From contig NZ_FTOP01000005.1 in NCBI RefSeq assembly GCF_900156785.1, positions 62,001 to 126,000 of the forward strand: a stretch of DNA of 64,000 bases, given 5' to 3'. Below the pieces are notes generated by a model. That model searched no databases, had not been told where the DNA came from, and worked only from the letters and a program-made list of their open reading frames with translations. Numbering within the stretch: the stretch's first letter is position 1; each line of letters starts with the position of its first letter. Both the position numbers and the translations under genes were made by a program. This document shows positions 34,191-43,307 of this stretch, in pieces. Origin of the DNA: Belliella pelovolcani (GTDB lineage Bacteria > Bacteroidota > Bacteroidia > Cytophagales > Cyclobacteriaceae).

Positions 34191-35033
34191 TTACCTACTG
34201 ACCTTCCAACGATTGTGGCTCCAGAGGTATAGGCTTGGGCTGTGGCGGATGGTCTGCTCGGTACGTCGGATAAATTCATCTGTAATACTATGATCAGCAG
34301 CTTCTTTATAAGGGGGTGTATCCATCAGGCTGTAGGTGAAGATGTAATGTCCACGCTTGGGTTTGCGTACATCAGAATAGATCACGGTATGATCGAACCG
34401 CTTGGCGAGTTTTTCTGCTCCCTCAAAGAAAATCGTCTCCCGATTCATAAAAGGCGCCCAGTAGCGAATCTCTGCATTTGTAGGCCTTTGATCAGCAGCC
34501 AGTACTATCAAGCGTGGTACTTTTCTATTTCTTAGATATTCCCTTTGAAATGCCGCTCTTTCTACCAGCATTCCACCAAATCTACTTCGGATGGTTTTCA
34601 TCAGTTTTTCGAAAAAAGGACTGTTTACTTTGAGGTACACTACCTCGCATTGCGTACTGACATTGGCCATCATGTGTAGCAAATGCATCTCCCAGTTGAA
34701 AAAATGCCCTGTCATACCTACTACAACTTCACCTTTAGCGACAAGGTCTAACGGAATGTGCGCATTTTCGATCTGAACTCTTTGAGCCAATTCTTCTTGG
34801 GAAATCGTGTACATCTTGATGATTTCAGCAAAAGAATCTGTCAGATTCCTGAAAAACTCCCTTTCGATCTTTGTCCTTTCTTGATCAGTTTTCTCTGGAA
34901 AAGCATGTAAAAGGTTCTCTCTGATCACTTTCTTTCTATACCCGATCAAATAATACCCAATCAGATAAAGTAAATCCGAAAATACATACAACACACTTAA
35001 AGGAAGGTAAGAAATAAGTTTGATCAGAAGCAT
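34191..35033 (-). CDS. Lysophospholipid/lipid A acyltransferase (LpxL/HtrB family)
   Basis: A 280-residue inner-membrane acyltransferase with an N-terminal hydrophobic anchor (about 5-35) and the catalytic HX4E motif in MTGHFFNWEMH around residue 108. ADQRPTNAE and FFEGAEKLAKRF follow, as in LpxL/HtrB. It should add a secondary acyl chain to lipid A or a related lipid. Family members in Bacteroidota are often single copies. It stands downstream of nothing obvious on its strand, with a divergent sigma factor gene 208 bases away. Confidence 0.9.
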   Translation of the reverse strand: MLLIKLISYLPLSVLYVFSDLLYLIGYYLIGYRKKVIRENLLHAFPEKTDQERTKIEREFFRNLTDSFAEIIKMYTISQEELAQRVQIENAHIPLDLVAKGEVVVGMTGHFFNWEMHLLHMMANVSTQCEVVYLKVNSPFFEKLMKTIRSRFGGMLVERAAFQREYLRNRKVPRLIVLAADQRPTNAEIRYWAPFMNRETIFFEGAEKLAKRFDHTVIYSDVRKPKRGHYIFTYSLMDTPPYKEAADHSITDEFIRRTEQTIRHSPSLYLWSHNRWKVSR

Positions 35034-35241
35034 TACATTGTTTGATCTAGCAGGTTAAAGTTGGGTGTTTCAGTTGACAAATATCCTAATATCTACCAAT
35101 ATCCAATAATATCAATCTTAAAAATCAGGACTTGTTAATTGACAATAATAGTTTTGCCTTAGTCTATTTGTTGAAATAGCTCTTTTTACTTTCTTCAAAA
35201 AAATTAGCTATAATTTACCTCAATGCTTACTTTTGAGTCTT

Positions 35242-35835
35242 ATGTCTGAAGTGCAGCGAAAAAAATATACCGAGCAGGAAAAAAATAGGATCTTCGATGA
35301 GGAGTTTATGCCTCATATAGATTCCATGTACAATTTTGGCTACAGGCTTACCTTTGATGAGGATGATGCCAAAGACCTTGTGCAGGACACCTATCTTAAA
35401 GCTTACCGTTTCATCAATTCCTTTGAGCAGGGCACCAATGCCAAGGCTTGGTTGTTCAGGATTTTGAAAAATAGCTTTATCAATGATTACCGCAAGAAGA
35501 GTAAGCAGCCCGCCAAGGTAGATTATCAAGAGGTGGAAACTTATTACAACTCTGAGGATGTTGACTATAAGATGACCTCAGATCTTCGCGTAGATTCCTT
35601 GAAGGATATGCTAGGGGACGAGATTTCCAATGCACTGAATAGCCTAGCGGTAGATTTTCGTACAGTGATTATTTTATGTGATTTGGAAGGCTTCACTTAT
35701 GAGGAAATGGCCAAGATTCTTGATATCCCAATTGGGACTGTGAGATCTAGGTTACACAGAGCGAGGAACTTATTGAAAGACAAGTTGCGTTCTTATGCGC
35801 AAAATATGGGATATAAAACAGATGAGGAAGAATAG
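35242..35835 (+). CDS. ECF RNA polymerase sigma factor
   Basis: A 197-residue sigma-70 family protein with region 2 (MYNFGYRLTFDEDDAKDLVQDTYLKAYRFI...NAKAWLFRILKN, split by a short insertion) and region 4 (LEGFTYEEMAKILDIPIGTVRSRLHRAR). It directs polymerase to a regulon that cannot be named here. The ATG at 35242 is chosen over an upstream TTG. A putative zinc anti-sigma gene follows after 47 bases, the usual arrangement for an SigR/RsrA-like pair. Confidence 0.92.
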   Translation: MSEVQRKKYTEQEKNRIFDEEFMPHIDSMYNFGYRLTFDEDDAKDLVQDTYLKAYRFINSFEQGTNAKAWLFRILKNSFINDYRKKSKQPAKVDYQEVETYYNSEDVDYKMTSDLRVDSLKDMLGDEISNALNSLAVDFRTVIILCDLEGFTYEEMAKILDIPIGTVRSRLHRARNLLKDKLRSYAQNMGYKTDEEE

Positions 35836-35882
35836 ATTTCCTTCAAAAAATAATAGTAAAGATTACCCTAGATTAAAGTACA

Positions 35883-36155
35883 ATGGAAAATAATTTGGAA
35901 GGTTCAGGAGAAAGGAAGCTGCAATGCTCTGATGTGAGTAAGTGCTTTCAATTGCTGGAAAGCATCCTAGATGGAGCGAATATTCCAGACTCACAAGAGA
36001 TTCTCAAGTCTAAATTGGCAAAATGCCAGCCTTGTTTTGAGCATTATCACCTAGAGCAAGCGATCAAAGAGGTGCTTAAGAATAAATGCACCAAGCATGA
36101 GGTTCCCTCCGAACTGGTAGCAAATATCCGCCAAAAGATCGAAGAGATAAAGTAA
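35883..36155 (+). CDS. Putative zinc-binding anti-sigma factor
   Basis: A 90-residue soluble protein with a CQPC motif (Cys48, Cys51), His54 and His56, plus Cys14, Cys21 and Cys69. The H/C-rich pattern just after a helical segment resembles RsrA/ZAS-type anti-sigma factors that hold zinc and release sigma upon thiol oxidation. Position directly after the ECF sigma gene supports this role. The mechanism (redox or otherwise) is inferred. gmk starts 5 bases later. Confidence 0.75.
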   Translation: MENNLEGSGERKLQCSDVSKCFQLLESILDGANIPDSQEILKSKLAKCQPCFEHYHLEQAIKEVLKNKCTKHEVPSELVANIRQKIEEIK

Positions 36156-36160
36156 GTAAT

Positions 36161-36733
36161 ATGTCATCAGGAAAAGCAATTATTTTTTCAGCTCCTTCAG
36201 GTTCGGGCAAAACGACCATTGTCCGACATTTAATCAGTAAGTTTCCAGATTTGGGGTTTTCTATATCCGCTTGCACTAGGGACAAGCGTGGTAGAGCCGA
36301 GCAAAACGGAAAAGATTATTACTTCCTCAGCCCCGAGGAATTCAAAAGTAAAATAGATCAAGACGCATTTATAGAGTGGGAAGAAGTCTATGAAGGCAAC
36401 TTCTACGGCACATTGAAAGAAGAAATCCAACGTATCTGGGACTCCGGTAGACATGTGATATTCGATGTGGATGTCAAAGGTGGGCTCAATCTCAAAAAAT
36501 ACTTCGGCGATCAGGCTTTAGCCATATTTGTCAAGGTTCCTTCCATGGATGTATTGACAGAGAGATTGAAGGATAGAGGGACTGAGTCCGAGGAGAGTCT
36601 ATCACGTAGGCTATACAAGGCAAAATTCGAAATGGGTTTTGAGAACAAATTTGATGTGACCATTGTCAATGATGACATGCAAAAGTCATTTGCAGAAGCA
36701 GAGAAAATGGTAGGTGAATTCTTAGCAAAATAA
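36161..36733 (+). CDS. gmk: Guanylate kinase
   Basis: Phosphorylates GMP to GDP with ATP. The 190 residues have the P-loop APSGSGKTT at 10-18, the GMP-binding segment [20 protein letters not shown] and the [15 protein letters not shown] stretch, all typical. It follows the anti-sigma gene by 5 bases and is followed 2 bases later by nadD. Confidence 0.96.
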   Translation: MSSGKAIIFSAPSGSGKTTIVRHLISKFPDLGFSISACTRDKRGRAEQNGKDYYFLSPEEFKSKIDQDAFIEWEEVYEGNFYGTLKEEIQRIWDSGRHVIFDVDVKGGLNLKKYFGDQALAIFVKVPSMDVLTERLKDRGTESEESLSRRLYKAKFEMGFENKFDVTIVNDDMQKSFAEAEKMVGEFLAK

Positions 36734-36735
36734 CT

Positions 36736-37302
36736 TTGAAAATCGGGCTTTTTTTCGGATCTTTTAATCCTATTCATATTGGACACTTGATTATTGCCAA
36801 TGTGATGCAGGATCAGACTGATTTGGATGAGGTGTGGTTTGTGGTCAGCCCTCAGAATCCTTTCAAAGCTAGAAAAACATTACTTCATGAACATGATCGG
36901 CTAAAGATGGTAGAGCTCGCCATCGCCGATCATTTCTTTTTTCGGGCTAGCGATGTGGAGTTCCACATGCCCAAGCCAAGTTATACGATCGACACACTCA
37001 CTTATCTTTCCGTACAACACCCACAGCACGACTTCAAATTGATTGTGGGAGGTGATAATCTGACACATTTTCATAAGTGGAAAAATCACGAGCAGATACT
37101 CGAGCATTATGGACTCTATGTATACCCTAGACCCGGGGAATCACCTAGCCTTGAGCATCCTAATGTGAGATTTGTAGCAGCGCCATTGATGGATATCTCG
37201 GCGACGTTTATCCGTGACTCTATCAAATCAAACCATTCCGTTCGATACCTGCTTCATGAAAAAGTGGAGGAGTATATCAGGGATAGGAAGCTTTATTTTT
37301 GA
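36736..37302 (+). CDS. nadD: Nicotinate-nucleotide adenylyltransferase
   Basis: Adenylates nicotinate mononucleotide in NAD synthesis. The 188 residues start MKIGLFFGSFNPIHIGHLI, the nucleotidyltransferase signature with its HxGH-type motif, and end with the ISATFIRDSIK motif. The start codon is TTG (36736), 2 bases after the gmk stop; no ATG fits and the protein must begin here for the first strand to be complete. Confidence 0.95.
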   Translation: MKIGLFFGSFNPIHIGHLIIANVMQDQTDLDEVWFVVSPQNPFKARKTLLHEHDRLKMVELAIADHFFFRASDVEFHMPKPSYTIDTLTYLSVQHPQHDFKLIVGGDNLTHFHKWKNHEQILEHYGLYVYPRPGESPSLEHPNVRFVAAPLMDISATFIRDSIKSNHSVRYLLHEKVEEYIRDRKLYF

Positions 37303-37324
37303 AATTACATTCCAGTGTTCCATA

Positions 37325-37440
37325 AGGATAGCACACGGAACTTGTCCCGATCCCTTTCGGGATAACGCAGATCATGCGAAAGATCGAAGAAAACAAAATC
37401 AGTGTAAATCTTCTCAATCTGTGTTATCCGCGTTCTATCA
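37325..37440. repeat. Dispersed repeat between convergent genes (type II)
   Basis: Contains tcccgatccctttcggga (37345-37362, hairpin), ataacgcagatcatgcgaaagatcg and ending cagtgtaaatcttctcaatc / tgtgttatccgcgttctatc. Shares the cgcagat and tccgcgttctat words with the element at 34053-34186. It ends at the stop codon of the next minus-strand gene. Confidence 0.6.
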
Positions 37441-38052
37441 TCAAATATGCTTCTCCTTTCCTGAAGCGATCTCAAAAAGCAGTTCTCTGGATCTATGTAA
37501 TTGGGCTTTGACAGTGCCTAGGGGTTTGTCAAGTTTTTGTGCAATCTCGTCGTAGGAGAGTTCTTGGAAGTAGCGTAACTCTACCAATTTGCGGTATTTG
37601 GCAGGGAGCTTGTCTACGAATACACGCACCATCTCAATCCTTTGAGACTTGATAAACTCATCCTGTGGATTGTTGTCATCATCTTCCACATCGATTGTTA
37701 CAGCATTACCACCATCATCACTGAGCGTGGTGTTGAGGCTCATGGTTTTGAGTTTTTTCTTTCTGATGAAGTCTATGGTGTTGTTTGTGGCGATTCTGAA
37801 AAGCCAAGTACTGAAAGTGTAGTCTTTTTTGAATTTGTGAAGGTTTTTGAAAGCTTTGGCAAAAGCTTCCATCGTGAGGTCTTCAGCATCGTCTGCATCT
37901 CTGATCATTTTTAAGATCATAAAGTACACAGCTTTTTTATAGCGCTTCATCAATGCAGCATAGGCTTGCTGATCTTTCTGATCTACGGCTTGATCGATCA
38001 GATCAAAGTCCTCTAATGCCTTGTTTGAAAAACCTCTTGAATTTACTTCCAT
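37441..38052 (-). CDS. ECF RNA polymerase sigma factor (second)
   Basis: A 203-residue sigma-70 protein with region 2 (KAVYFMILKMIRDADDAEDLTMEAFAKAFKNL, given in parts: FMILKMIRDADDAEDLTMEA) and region 4 (ELSYDEIAQKLDKPLGTVKAQLHRSRELL). It resembles the RpoE-type sigma of Bacteroidota. No anti-sigma gene adjoins; instead it overlaps by 10 bases the stop of a glycosyltransferase gene upstream on the same strand. It might act without a partner. Confidence 0.92.
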   Translation of the reverse strand: MEVNSRGFSNKALEDFDLIDQAVDQKDQQAYAALMKRYKKAVYFMILKMIRDADDAEDLTMEAFAKAFKNLHKFKKDYTFSTWLFRIATNNTIDFIRKKKLKTMSLNTTLSDDGGNAVTIDVEDDDNNPQDEFIKSQRIEMVRVFVDKLPAKYRKLVELRYFQELSYDEIAQKLDKPLGTVKAQLHRSRELLFEIASGKEKHI

Positions 38053-39182
38053 CTAACTGTTTTTGAACGGTACCCTAATGTGCCTATGATCCAAAAATAC
38101 CCCAGATATATGACATCAGAAAATATTGGCCAATACACTTTGCCTATTCCTTGCAATTTTTTCCTTGCCGATGTGAATACCCAAGTGAGCATCAATGATC
38201 TCACGGTAATTATACCAAGAATCACTGCAAAATGTTCCCATTTTTCGGCTAGACCTAAAAAAATCAATAAACTTATTCCTGTGATCCAAAATAAGAGATG
38301 GGAAAAGGTGTAAAGCCCGATTTTTTGTTTGTCTTTACCTCGGTAATATTTACCAGCATGAAAATGCCTTTTCTTCTGCGTAAAGTAATTCTTCCAAGTA
38401 CTTTTTGGTTTGGATAAAGTGATACTATCTGGGGTGATGACTACAGCTGTGTTTTTCCCATTTGCATACTTGTTGATAAAAAGGTCATCATCTCCACAAT
38501 CAATTTGCCATAGGTCTTTAAAAGCTTTTTTCTCCATAAAGAAGCCCCTGCGATAGCAAAGATTTCTTCCAACCCCCATAAATGGTGCTTTCCATAGTGC
38601 AAAAGAAAAATAGAGTAGTGCTGTCCAAATTGTCTCAAATTGAATCCATTGATTTAAGAGTCCCCTATCCTTCTCGTATGGCGCATAACCCAGTGCAAAG
38701 GTTTTGCCCTCTTCCCTAACAGGGGCTGTCATCAATTTGATCCACTGATCAGTTTGTGGAATACAGTCTGCATCAGTGAGGAGAAGTACATCATTTTTGG
38801 CTACTTTGATACCCAAAGTAAGCGCATATTTCTTCGATGTCACATGATCTGGCGTGTACTTGACTGTCACAGTACGCAACTGAGGATACTGCGCCATCAT
38901 CTTTTCCAAAAGCACCCTTGTTCCGTCAAAAGAACGATCATTGATCACCATGACATCGTAGTTAGGGTAATCCTGTGAGCAGAGTATAGGGATCAGTTTT
39001 TTGAGGTTTTCTTTTTCATTGTGCGCTGCAACAATTACTGTCACACCTTCTGGATTAACAAGGTTAGATTTTTCAGTATTTTTAATTTTGAAAAATGCCA
39101 ACCTGCTAAAAATAAATAGGATATAAATCAATTGTACCGCCGTAGCTGCTAAAAATACTATCCACAAAATCTCGTTGATCAT
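38043..39182 (-). CDS. Family 2 glycosyltransferase
   Basis: A 379-residue membrane GT-A enzyme: one N-terminal membrane segment (about 5-28), catalytic domain with VTVIVAAHNEKENL, the DRSFDGT stretch and the DxD-type motif LLLTDADC, a later DCGDDDLF and QKKRHFHAGKYY (an QxxRW-like site), then about three C-terminal membrane segments. Acceptor and donor cannot be told. It lies upstream of and overlaps the second ECF sigma gene. Confidence 0.9.
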   Translation of the reverse strand: MINEILWIVFLAATAVQLIYILFIFSRLAFFKIKNTEKSNLVNPEGVTVIVAAHNEKENLKKLIPILCSQDYPNYDVMVINDRSFDGTRVLLEKMMAQYPQLRTVTVKYTPDHVTSKKYALTLGIKVAKNDVLLLTDADCIPQTDQWIKLMTAPVREEGKTFALGYAPYEKDRGLLNQWIQFETIWTALLYFSFALWKAPFMGVGRNLCYRRGFFMEKKAFKDLWQIDCGDDDLFINKYANGKNTAVVITPDSITLSKPKSTWKNYFTQKKRHFHAGKYYRGKDKQKIGLYTFSHLLFWITGISLLIFLGLAEKWEHFAVILGIITVRSLMLTWVFTSARKKLQGIGKVYWPIFSDVIYLGYFWIIGTLGYRSKTVRWK

Positions 39183-39245
39183 TCTGAAAGGGTTTAATGG
39201 GCAAATATAAAAGCAAAATCAGCATTCAATTCAAGAATAAGCTTA

Positions 39246-39253
39246 TATTTTTG
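39246..39253 (+). promoter_or_regulatory. Possible -7 element for tgt
   Basis: tatttttg is an exact TAnnTTTG match in the 135-base divergent gap, about 65 bases before the tgt ATG. No equally clear -33 box was found. Confidence 0.35.
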
Positions 39254-39317
39254 TGGGCGGATTGATCTAGTAAGAGCAATATCCGTATATTGAATTCTGA
39301 GTGCCGAAAATCTTAAG

Positions 39318-40448
39318 ATGAAATTTATACTAGAACATACAGACCCTCAATCTAAAGCGAGGGCTGGAATCGTCAAAACAGATCATGGGGATATAGAAAC
39401 CCCTATTTTTATGCCTGTAGGGACTGCTGGCTCGGTCAAAGCTGTTCATCAGCGTGAATTGACTTATGATGTCAAAGCACAGATCATTCTAGGCAATACT
39501 TATCATCTTTACCTCCGCCCAGGCTTAGATGTTTTGGAAAAAGCTGGTGGCTTACATAAATTCAATGGCTGGTCCAAGCCGATCTTGACAGATAGTGGAG
39601 GCTATCAGGTGTTTTCACTAGCAGGAACCAGAAAGATCACAGAAGAAGGGGTAGTGTTCAAGTCCCATATTGATGGCTCAAAGCATGTGTTTTCGCCTGA
39701 GGGAGTGATGGACATTCAGCGTACAATTGGTGCAGATATCATCATGGCATTTGATGAATGTACGCCCTATCCTTGTGAGTTTGGCTACGCCAGAAATTCC
39801 ATGGAAATGACACATCGCTGGTTGAAGCGCTGCATTGAGCGCTTTGATAGTACTGAGGGGAAGTATGGCTATAGTCAGACTTTATTCCCCATCGTACAGG
39901 GCTCAGTTTTCAAAGATCTGAGGAAGCAGTCAGCAGAGTTTATCGCTTCTTGTGACCGAGAAGGGAATGCTATCGGAGGACTATCGGTGGGAGAACCTGC
40001 TGAGATGATGTACGAGATGACAGATATGGTGACGGATATCTTGCCAAAGGATAAGCCAAGATACTTGATGGGTGTTGGTACACCAGCTAATATTTTAGAA
40101 GGGATAGCGCTTGGCGTAGATATGTTTGACTGTGTGATGCCTACAAGAAACGCCCGCAATGGCATGCTTTTTACCTCGGAAGGGATCATCAATATCAGGA
40201 ATGAAAAGTGGAAAGATGACTTCAGTTCTATTGATCCAGGGATCAACTCTTATGTAAGTAGCTTCTATTCCAAAGCATACCTGCGACACTTGACCATTGC
40301 TAAGGAAATTCTAGCTGCTCAGATCGCAAGTATTCATAATTTGGCATTTTACCTCTGGCTAGTAGGTCAGGCAAGAGAAAAAATCAAAACTGGGGAATTT
40401 GCCATTTGGAAAGATCAAATGGTCAAAAAAGTAAGTACAAGGCTGTAA
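39318..40448 (+). CDS. tgt: tRNA-guanine transglycosylase without the usual zinc cysteines
   Basis: Exchanges guanine-34 of tRNA Asp, Asn, His, Tyr for a queuosine precursor. The 376 residues show TDSGGYQVFSL (Asp92), AFDECTPYP, VQGSVFKDLR, GGLSVGEP and GVDMFDCVMPTRNARNG. The zinc loop that in E. coli reads CxCxxC is aligned here with Ile309, Ser311 and Ser314; the fourth ligand His340 (ASIHNL) is kept. So the structural zinc is probably absent or differently held. lptF/G follows with no gap, an arrangement common in Bacteroidota. Confidence 0.95.
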   Translation: MKFILEHTDPQSKARAGIVKTDHGDIETPIFMPVGTAGSVKAVHQRELTYDVKAQIILGNTYHLYLRPGLDVLEKAGGLHKFNGWSKPILTDSGGYQVFSLAGTRKITEEGVVFKSHIDGSKHVFSPEGVMDIQRTIGADIIMAFDECTPYPCEFGYARNSMEMTHRWLKRCIERFDSTEGKYGYSQTLFPIVQGSVFKDLRKQSAEFIASCDREGNAIGGLSVGEPAEMMYEMTDMVTDILPKDKPRYLMGVGTPANILEGIALGVDMFDCVMPTRNARNGMLFTSEGIINIRNEKWKDDFSSIDPGINSYVSSFYSKAYLRHLTIAKEILAAQIASIHNLAFYLWLVGQAREKIKTGEFAIWKDQMVKKVSTRL

Positions 40449-41522
40449 ATGAAACTGTTGGATAAACTCATCATCAAGGATTTCCTCAAAACCTACTTCT
40501 TCGTGGTTTTGATGTTGATCCTTATTGTCTTAGTCTTAGACTTTACTGAGAAGAATGATGCATTTATCCGTAATAAAGTTCCAGCTTCTGAGATCCTGAA
40601 GTATATGGCCAATTATGGCCTTTATCTCAATAATTTGCTGACTCCGATTACGGTTTTTATATCCGTGATCTTTATCACTTCTAAGATGGCAGGACGTACC
40701 GAGATCGTTGCGATCCTGAGTTCAGGGACATCTTTTATCAGGATGCTTCTGCCTTTTTTTATAGGGGCTTCCTTGATTGGAGCAGCTAGTTTTTTATTAA
40801 ACGGATGGGTGCTTCCAGGAGCGACAGCAGGAGTGACGGAATTCAAGACCCGCTACTTGGAAGAGACGAAGTTTTACAATGAATCCAATATTCATATCAA
40901 AGTAGCCCCAGATGTGTATGCATATATTTCTAGGTACTATCCTTCTGGAAATATGGGGTACAATTTCACACTTGAGCAAATCAGAGATGGAGAATTGGTA
41001 GCTAAGCTTTCTGCAGATAGGATAGTCTGGGATACTGCAATCAACTCCTGGACAGCCAAAAACTGGAAAATGCGTGTGCTGCATGAAAGAGGGGAAGATT
41101 ACACGACAGGAGATAATCTGGACACATTGTTGTCTATTCGACCAGATGATTTTGATTTGCCTTCCAATCATCACGAAACCTTGACCTTGCCAGAGTTGAG
41201 TAGACAAATACAGATTTTAGAAGATCGAGGTGCTGATAATGTGAATTATTATAGAATCGAGCGCTATGTGCGGTATATGTCTCCATTTGCTGCTGTAATT
41301 CTGACGTTTATAGGAGTGATTCTTTCATCCAAAAAGACCAGAGGTGGCTCTGGTTTTCAGATTGCACTAGGTTTTATGTTGGCCTTTGTATACATCATTT
41401 TGTTTTTGCTGTCTCGTACTTTTGCAGAAGCCGGTACGACTTATCCGATTTTAGCGATTTGGTTGCCTAATGTTGTTTTTGCAGTCACAGGTTTGGTCTT
41501 ATACAAAACAGTGCCTAGGTAG
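40449..41522 (+). CDS. LptF/LptG family LPS export permease
   Basis: A 357-residue membrane protein of the YjgP/YjgQ family with N-terminal segments (MKLLDKLIIKDFLKTYFFVVLML), a periplasmic beta-jellyroll region (about 125-265) and C-terminal segments ending in FAVTGLVLYKTVPR. Together with LptB it extracts LPS from the inner membrane. Whether it plays the F or G role is not determined. It starts directly after the tgt stop. Confidence 0.92.
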   Translation: MKLLDKLIIKDFLKTYFFVVLMLILIVLVLDFTEKNDAFIRNKVPASEILKYMANYGLYLNNLLTPITVFISVIFITSKMAGRTEIVAILSSGTSFIRMLLPFFIGASLIGAASFLLNGWVLPGATAGVTEFKTRYLEETKFYNESNIHIKVAPDVYAYISRYYPSGNMGYNFTLEQIRDGELVAKLSADRIVWDTAINSWTAKNWKMRVLHERGEDYTTGDNLDTLLSIRPDDFDLPSNHHETLTLPELSRQIQILEDRGADNVNYYRIERYVRYMSPFAAVILTFIGVILSSKKTRGGSGFQIALGFMLAFVYIILFLLSRTFAEAGTTYPILAIWLPNVVFAVTGLVLYKTVPR

Positions 41523-41524
41523 TC

Positions 41525-42445
41525 ATGCTTCAGAACGCTACGATCAAAGATTATTTGATGCTTCATTTCATAGTGGTGATTTGGGGCTTTACTGCAATAC
41601 TGGGATTGCTCATCAGTATTCCATCAGTGGAGATTGTCTTTTATAGGACTTTGCTAGCGAGTGGTTTTTTGGGTTTGGTGTTTTTGGTGAAGAAGCAAAA
41701 AGTCAGATTGTCTCAGCAGGAGTTAGGTAAAGTAATAGGGACTGGTTTTTTGATCAGTTTACACTGGATTTTATTTTTCTGGGCTGCTCGAGTTTCTACC
41801 GCATCTGTATGTCTTGCAGGTATGGCGACTACCTCGCTTTGGACAGCTTTTATAGAGCCGATGGTCAATAAATCCAAAATCAAGTGGTTCGAAATCTTGC
41901 TTGGCATGATGGTGATATCAGGGCTATATGTGGTATTCAGCTTTGAGGGTGGTTACTGGCTCGGACTGAGTATGGCGGTAGCATCGGCATTGATTGCAGC
42001 GATCTTTACAGTGATCAATGGCAGGCTGACCAAGAGGCATTCTCCTTATGTTTTGACATTTTACGAAATGCTGGGAGCTTGCATATTTTCAGTTTTATTT
42101 ATGCCTTTTTATGCTGCTTTTTTCACAGAAGGAGCGGGGTTGCAACTGATTCCACAAGGTTGGGATTGGTTTTGGTTATTCCTATTGGGTGGGGTTTGTA
42201 CTGTGTACGCTTTTTCTGTTTCGGTGGAGTTGATGCGCAGATTGACAGCTTTTGCGATCAACCTGACGGTAAATTTAGAGCCAGTCTACGGAATCGTATT
42301 GGCGGTATTGATTTTTGGAGAAAAGGAGCAGATGACACCTGGTTTTTATCTGGGAACTTTGATTATTTTGATTTCAGTATTGCTCTATCCAGTGTTCAAT
42401 TATTTCAATAGGAGAAGGCAAGCTAAGAGGGTGTTGGGGGTGTGA
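41525..42445 (+). CDS. EamA/DMT family transporter
   Basis: A 306-residue permease with ten hydrophobic segments in two repeated halves (10-TMS drug/metabolite transporter). The first repeat starts LMLHFIVVIWGFTAILG; the second ends before the basic tail RRRQAKR. Substrate unknown. It is 2 bases after the LptF/G gene, so cotranscribed. Confidence 0.9.
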   Translation: MLQNATIKDYLMLHFIVVIWGFTAILGLLISIPSVEIVFYRTLLASGFLGLVFLVKKQKVRLSQQELGKVIGTGFLISLHWILFFWAARVSTASVCLAGMATTSLWTAFIEPMVNKSKIKWFEILLGMMVISGLYVVFSFEGGYWLGLSMAVASALIAAIFTVINGRLTKRHSPYVLTFYEMLGACIFSVLFMPFYAAFFTEGAGLQLIPQGWDWFWLFLLGGVCTVYAFSVSVELMRRLTAFAINLTVNLEPVYGIVLAVLIFGEKEQMTPGFYLGTLIILISVLLYPVFNYFNRRRQAKRVLGV

Positions 42446-42708
42446 GACAAAAGTTGAACTAGTGGGGTTTGTTTAAAGTGATAACCTTCTAATTAATAGG
42501 CACATTTCTTAACTTACCTTTTTGATCAAAATTGTTATATCCTTTAATTTTATCGATGAAGTAGAATTAATTTCAATCGCTAAAATTCAAGCGCTTTATC
42601 CAAACAATTTTTGATAGGAACACTGTTTTTTGGCCTGACTCCTAGCATTGGCCTTTTATTCTAAAAATTTGACGATCGGTGTATGGTATTGGTCACGTTT
42701 GTTGAATG

Positions 42709-43041
42709 CTAGAGCGTAATAATATCTCCCAAAGTTGCCAAAGCTATTTGCAGATCCTTCTCTGAAATTTTACCGATTTTTTCCACCAAGCGCTCTTTCG
42801 AAATGGAGCGATTATGAAATACCATCATTTCAGATATTTCCCTCAGGTTGTTAGTCGTGTCAGGGATTAAAATTGGGTTGCCTTGATAATTTTTTATTTT
42901 GGAAGTCAAAGGAACAGTGATGACTACTTTGAGGTGTTTATTGAGTAAGTTTCCGCTGATAATGACTACTGGACGAAAGCCAGCTTGCTCAGAACCTTTA
43001 CTAGGATTCAGATTAGCATACCAGATTTCACCTTGTTTCAT
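42709..43041 (-). CDS. PemK/MazF family endoribonuclease toxin
   Basis: A 110-residue MazF/PemK-type toxin: MKQGEIWYANLNPSKGSEQ, the family start with the conserved GEIW and the G-rich loop, then RPVVIISGN, a conserved TVPLTSK and the C-terminal helix. Such enzymes cut mRNA at short sites. It overlaps the upstream antitoxin frame by 14 bases, the usual order. The frame is intact while the partner's start is damaged. Confidence 0.9.
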   Translation of the reverse strand: MKQGEIWYANLNPSKGSEQAGFRPVVIISGNLLNKHLKVVITVPLTSKIKNYQGNPILIPDTTNNLREISEMMVFHNRSISKERLVEKIGKISEKDLQIALATLGDIITL

Positions 43042-43234
43042 CTTCTATCTGCTTGAAATATTCCGCCATCCCTTCTTCTGCCAAATTGATCATGTCCTTG
43101 TCTTCTTTGGCTTGACTATATGATTTTACATAGGCAGCTCTTTTGAGATGCTCAAGGTATAATCTCAATGCTTTTTCAATTAGCTTGTTTTTAGGAATCT
43201 CTAATTTCTTGGCATGCTCGTCGAGCATTTCCAA
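43028..43234 (-). CDS. Antitoxin, ribbon-helix-helix type, with damaged start
   Basis: The frame encodes an RHH (CopG-like) protein. From the first possible starts (TTG 43234 or ATG 43228) it lacks the DNA-contacting first strand. That strand is still readable upstream in frame as KYDKFTSSLPNDLLEM, preceded by ATG-TAA at 43279-43274: the expected start codon is followed at once by a stop. Translation would have to begin at TTG 43234 or elsewhere, giving a 68-residue product without the strand. The C-terminal part (RLYLEHLKRAAYVKS...) that would bind the toxin is present. Confidence 0.7.
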   Translation of the reverse strand: MEMLDEHAKKLEIPKNKLIEKALRLYLEHLKRAAYVKSYSQAKEDKDMINLAEEGMAEYFKQIEDETR

Positions 43235-43307
43235 TAAGTCATTTGGAAGTGAGCTTGTGAATTTGTCATATTTTTACATTTGAAATAAAAATACAAAATA
43301 TATTTAT

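Noticed and set aside
34004-34279. 91-codon minus-strand frame between uvrD and the acyltransferase gene
   Set aside because: It is composed of the family II repeat plus the ends of both neighbours.
42446-42708. Possible gene or riboswitch between the EamA gene and the toxin
   Set aside because: No open frame with protein-like content and only weak ggcc pairing; nothing supportable.
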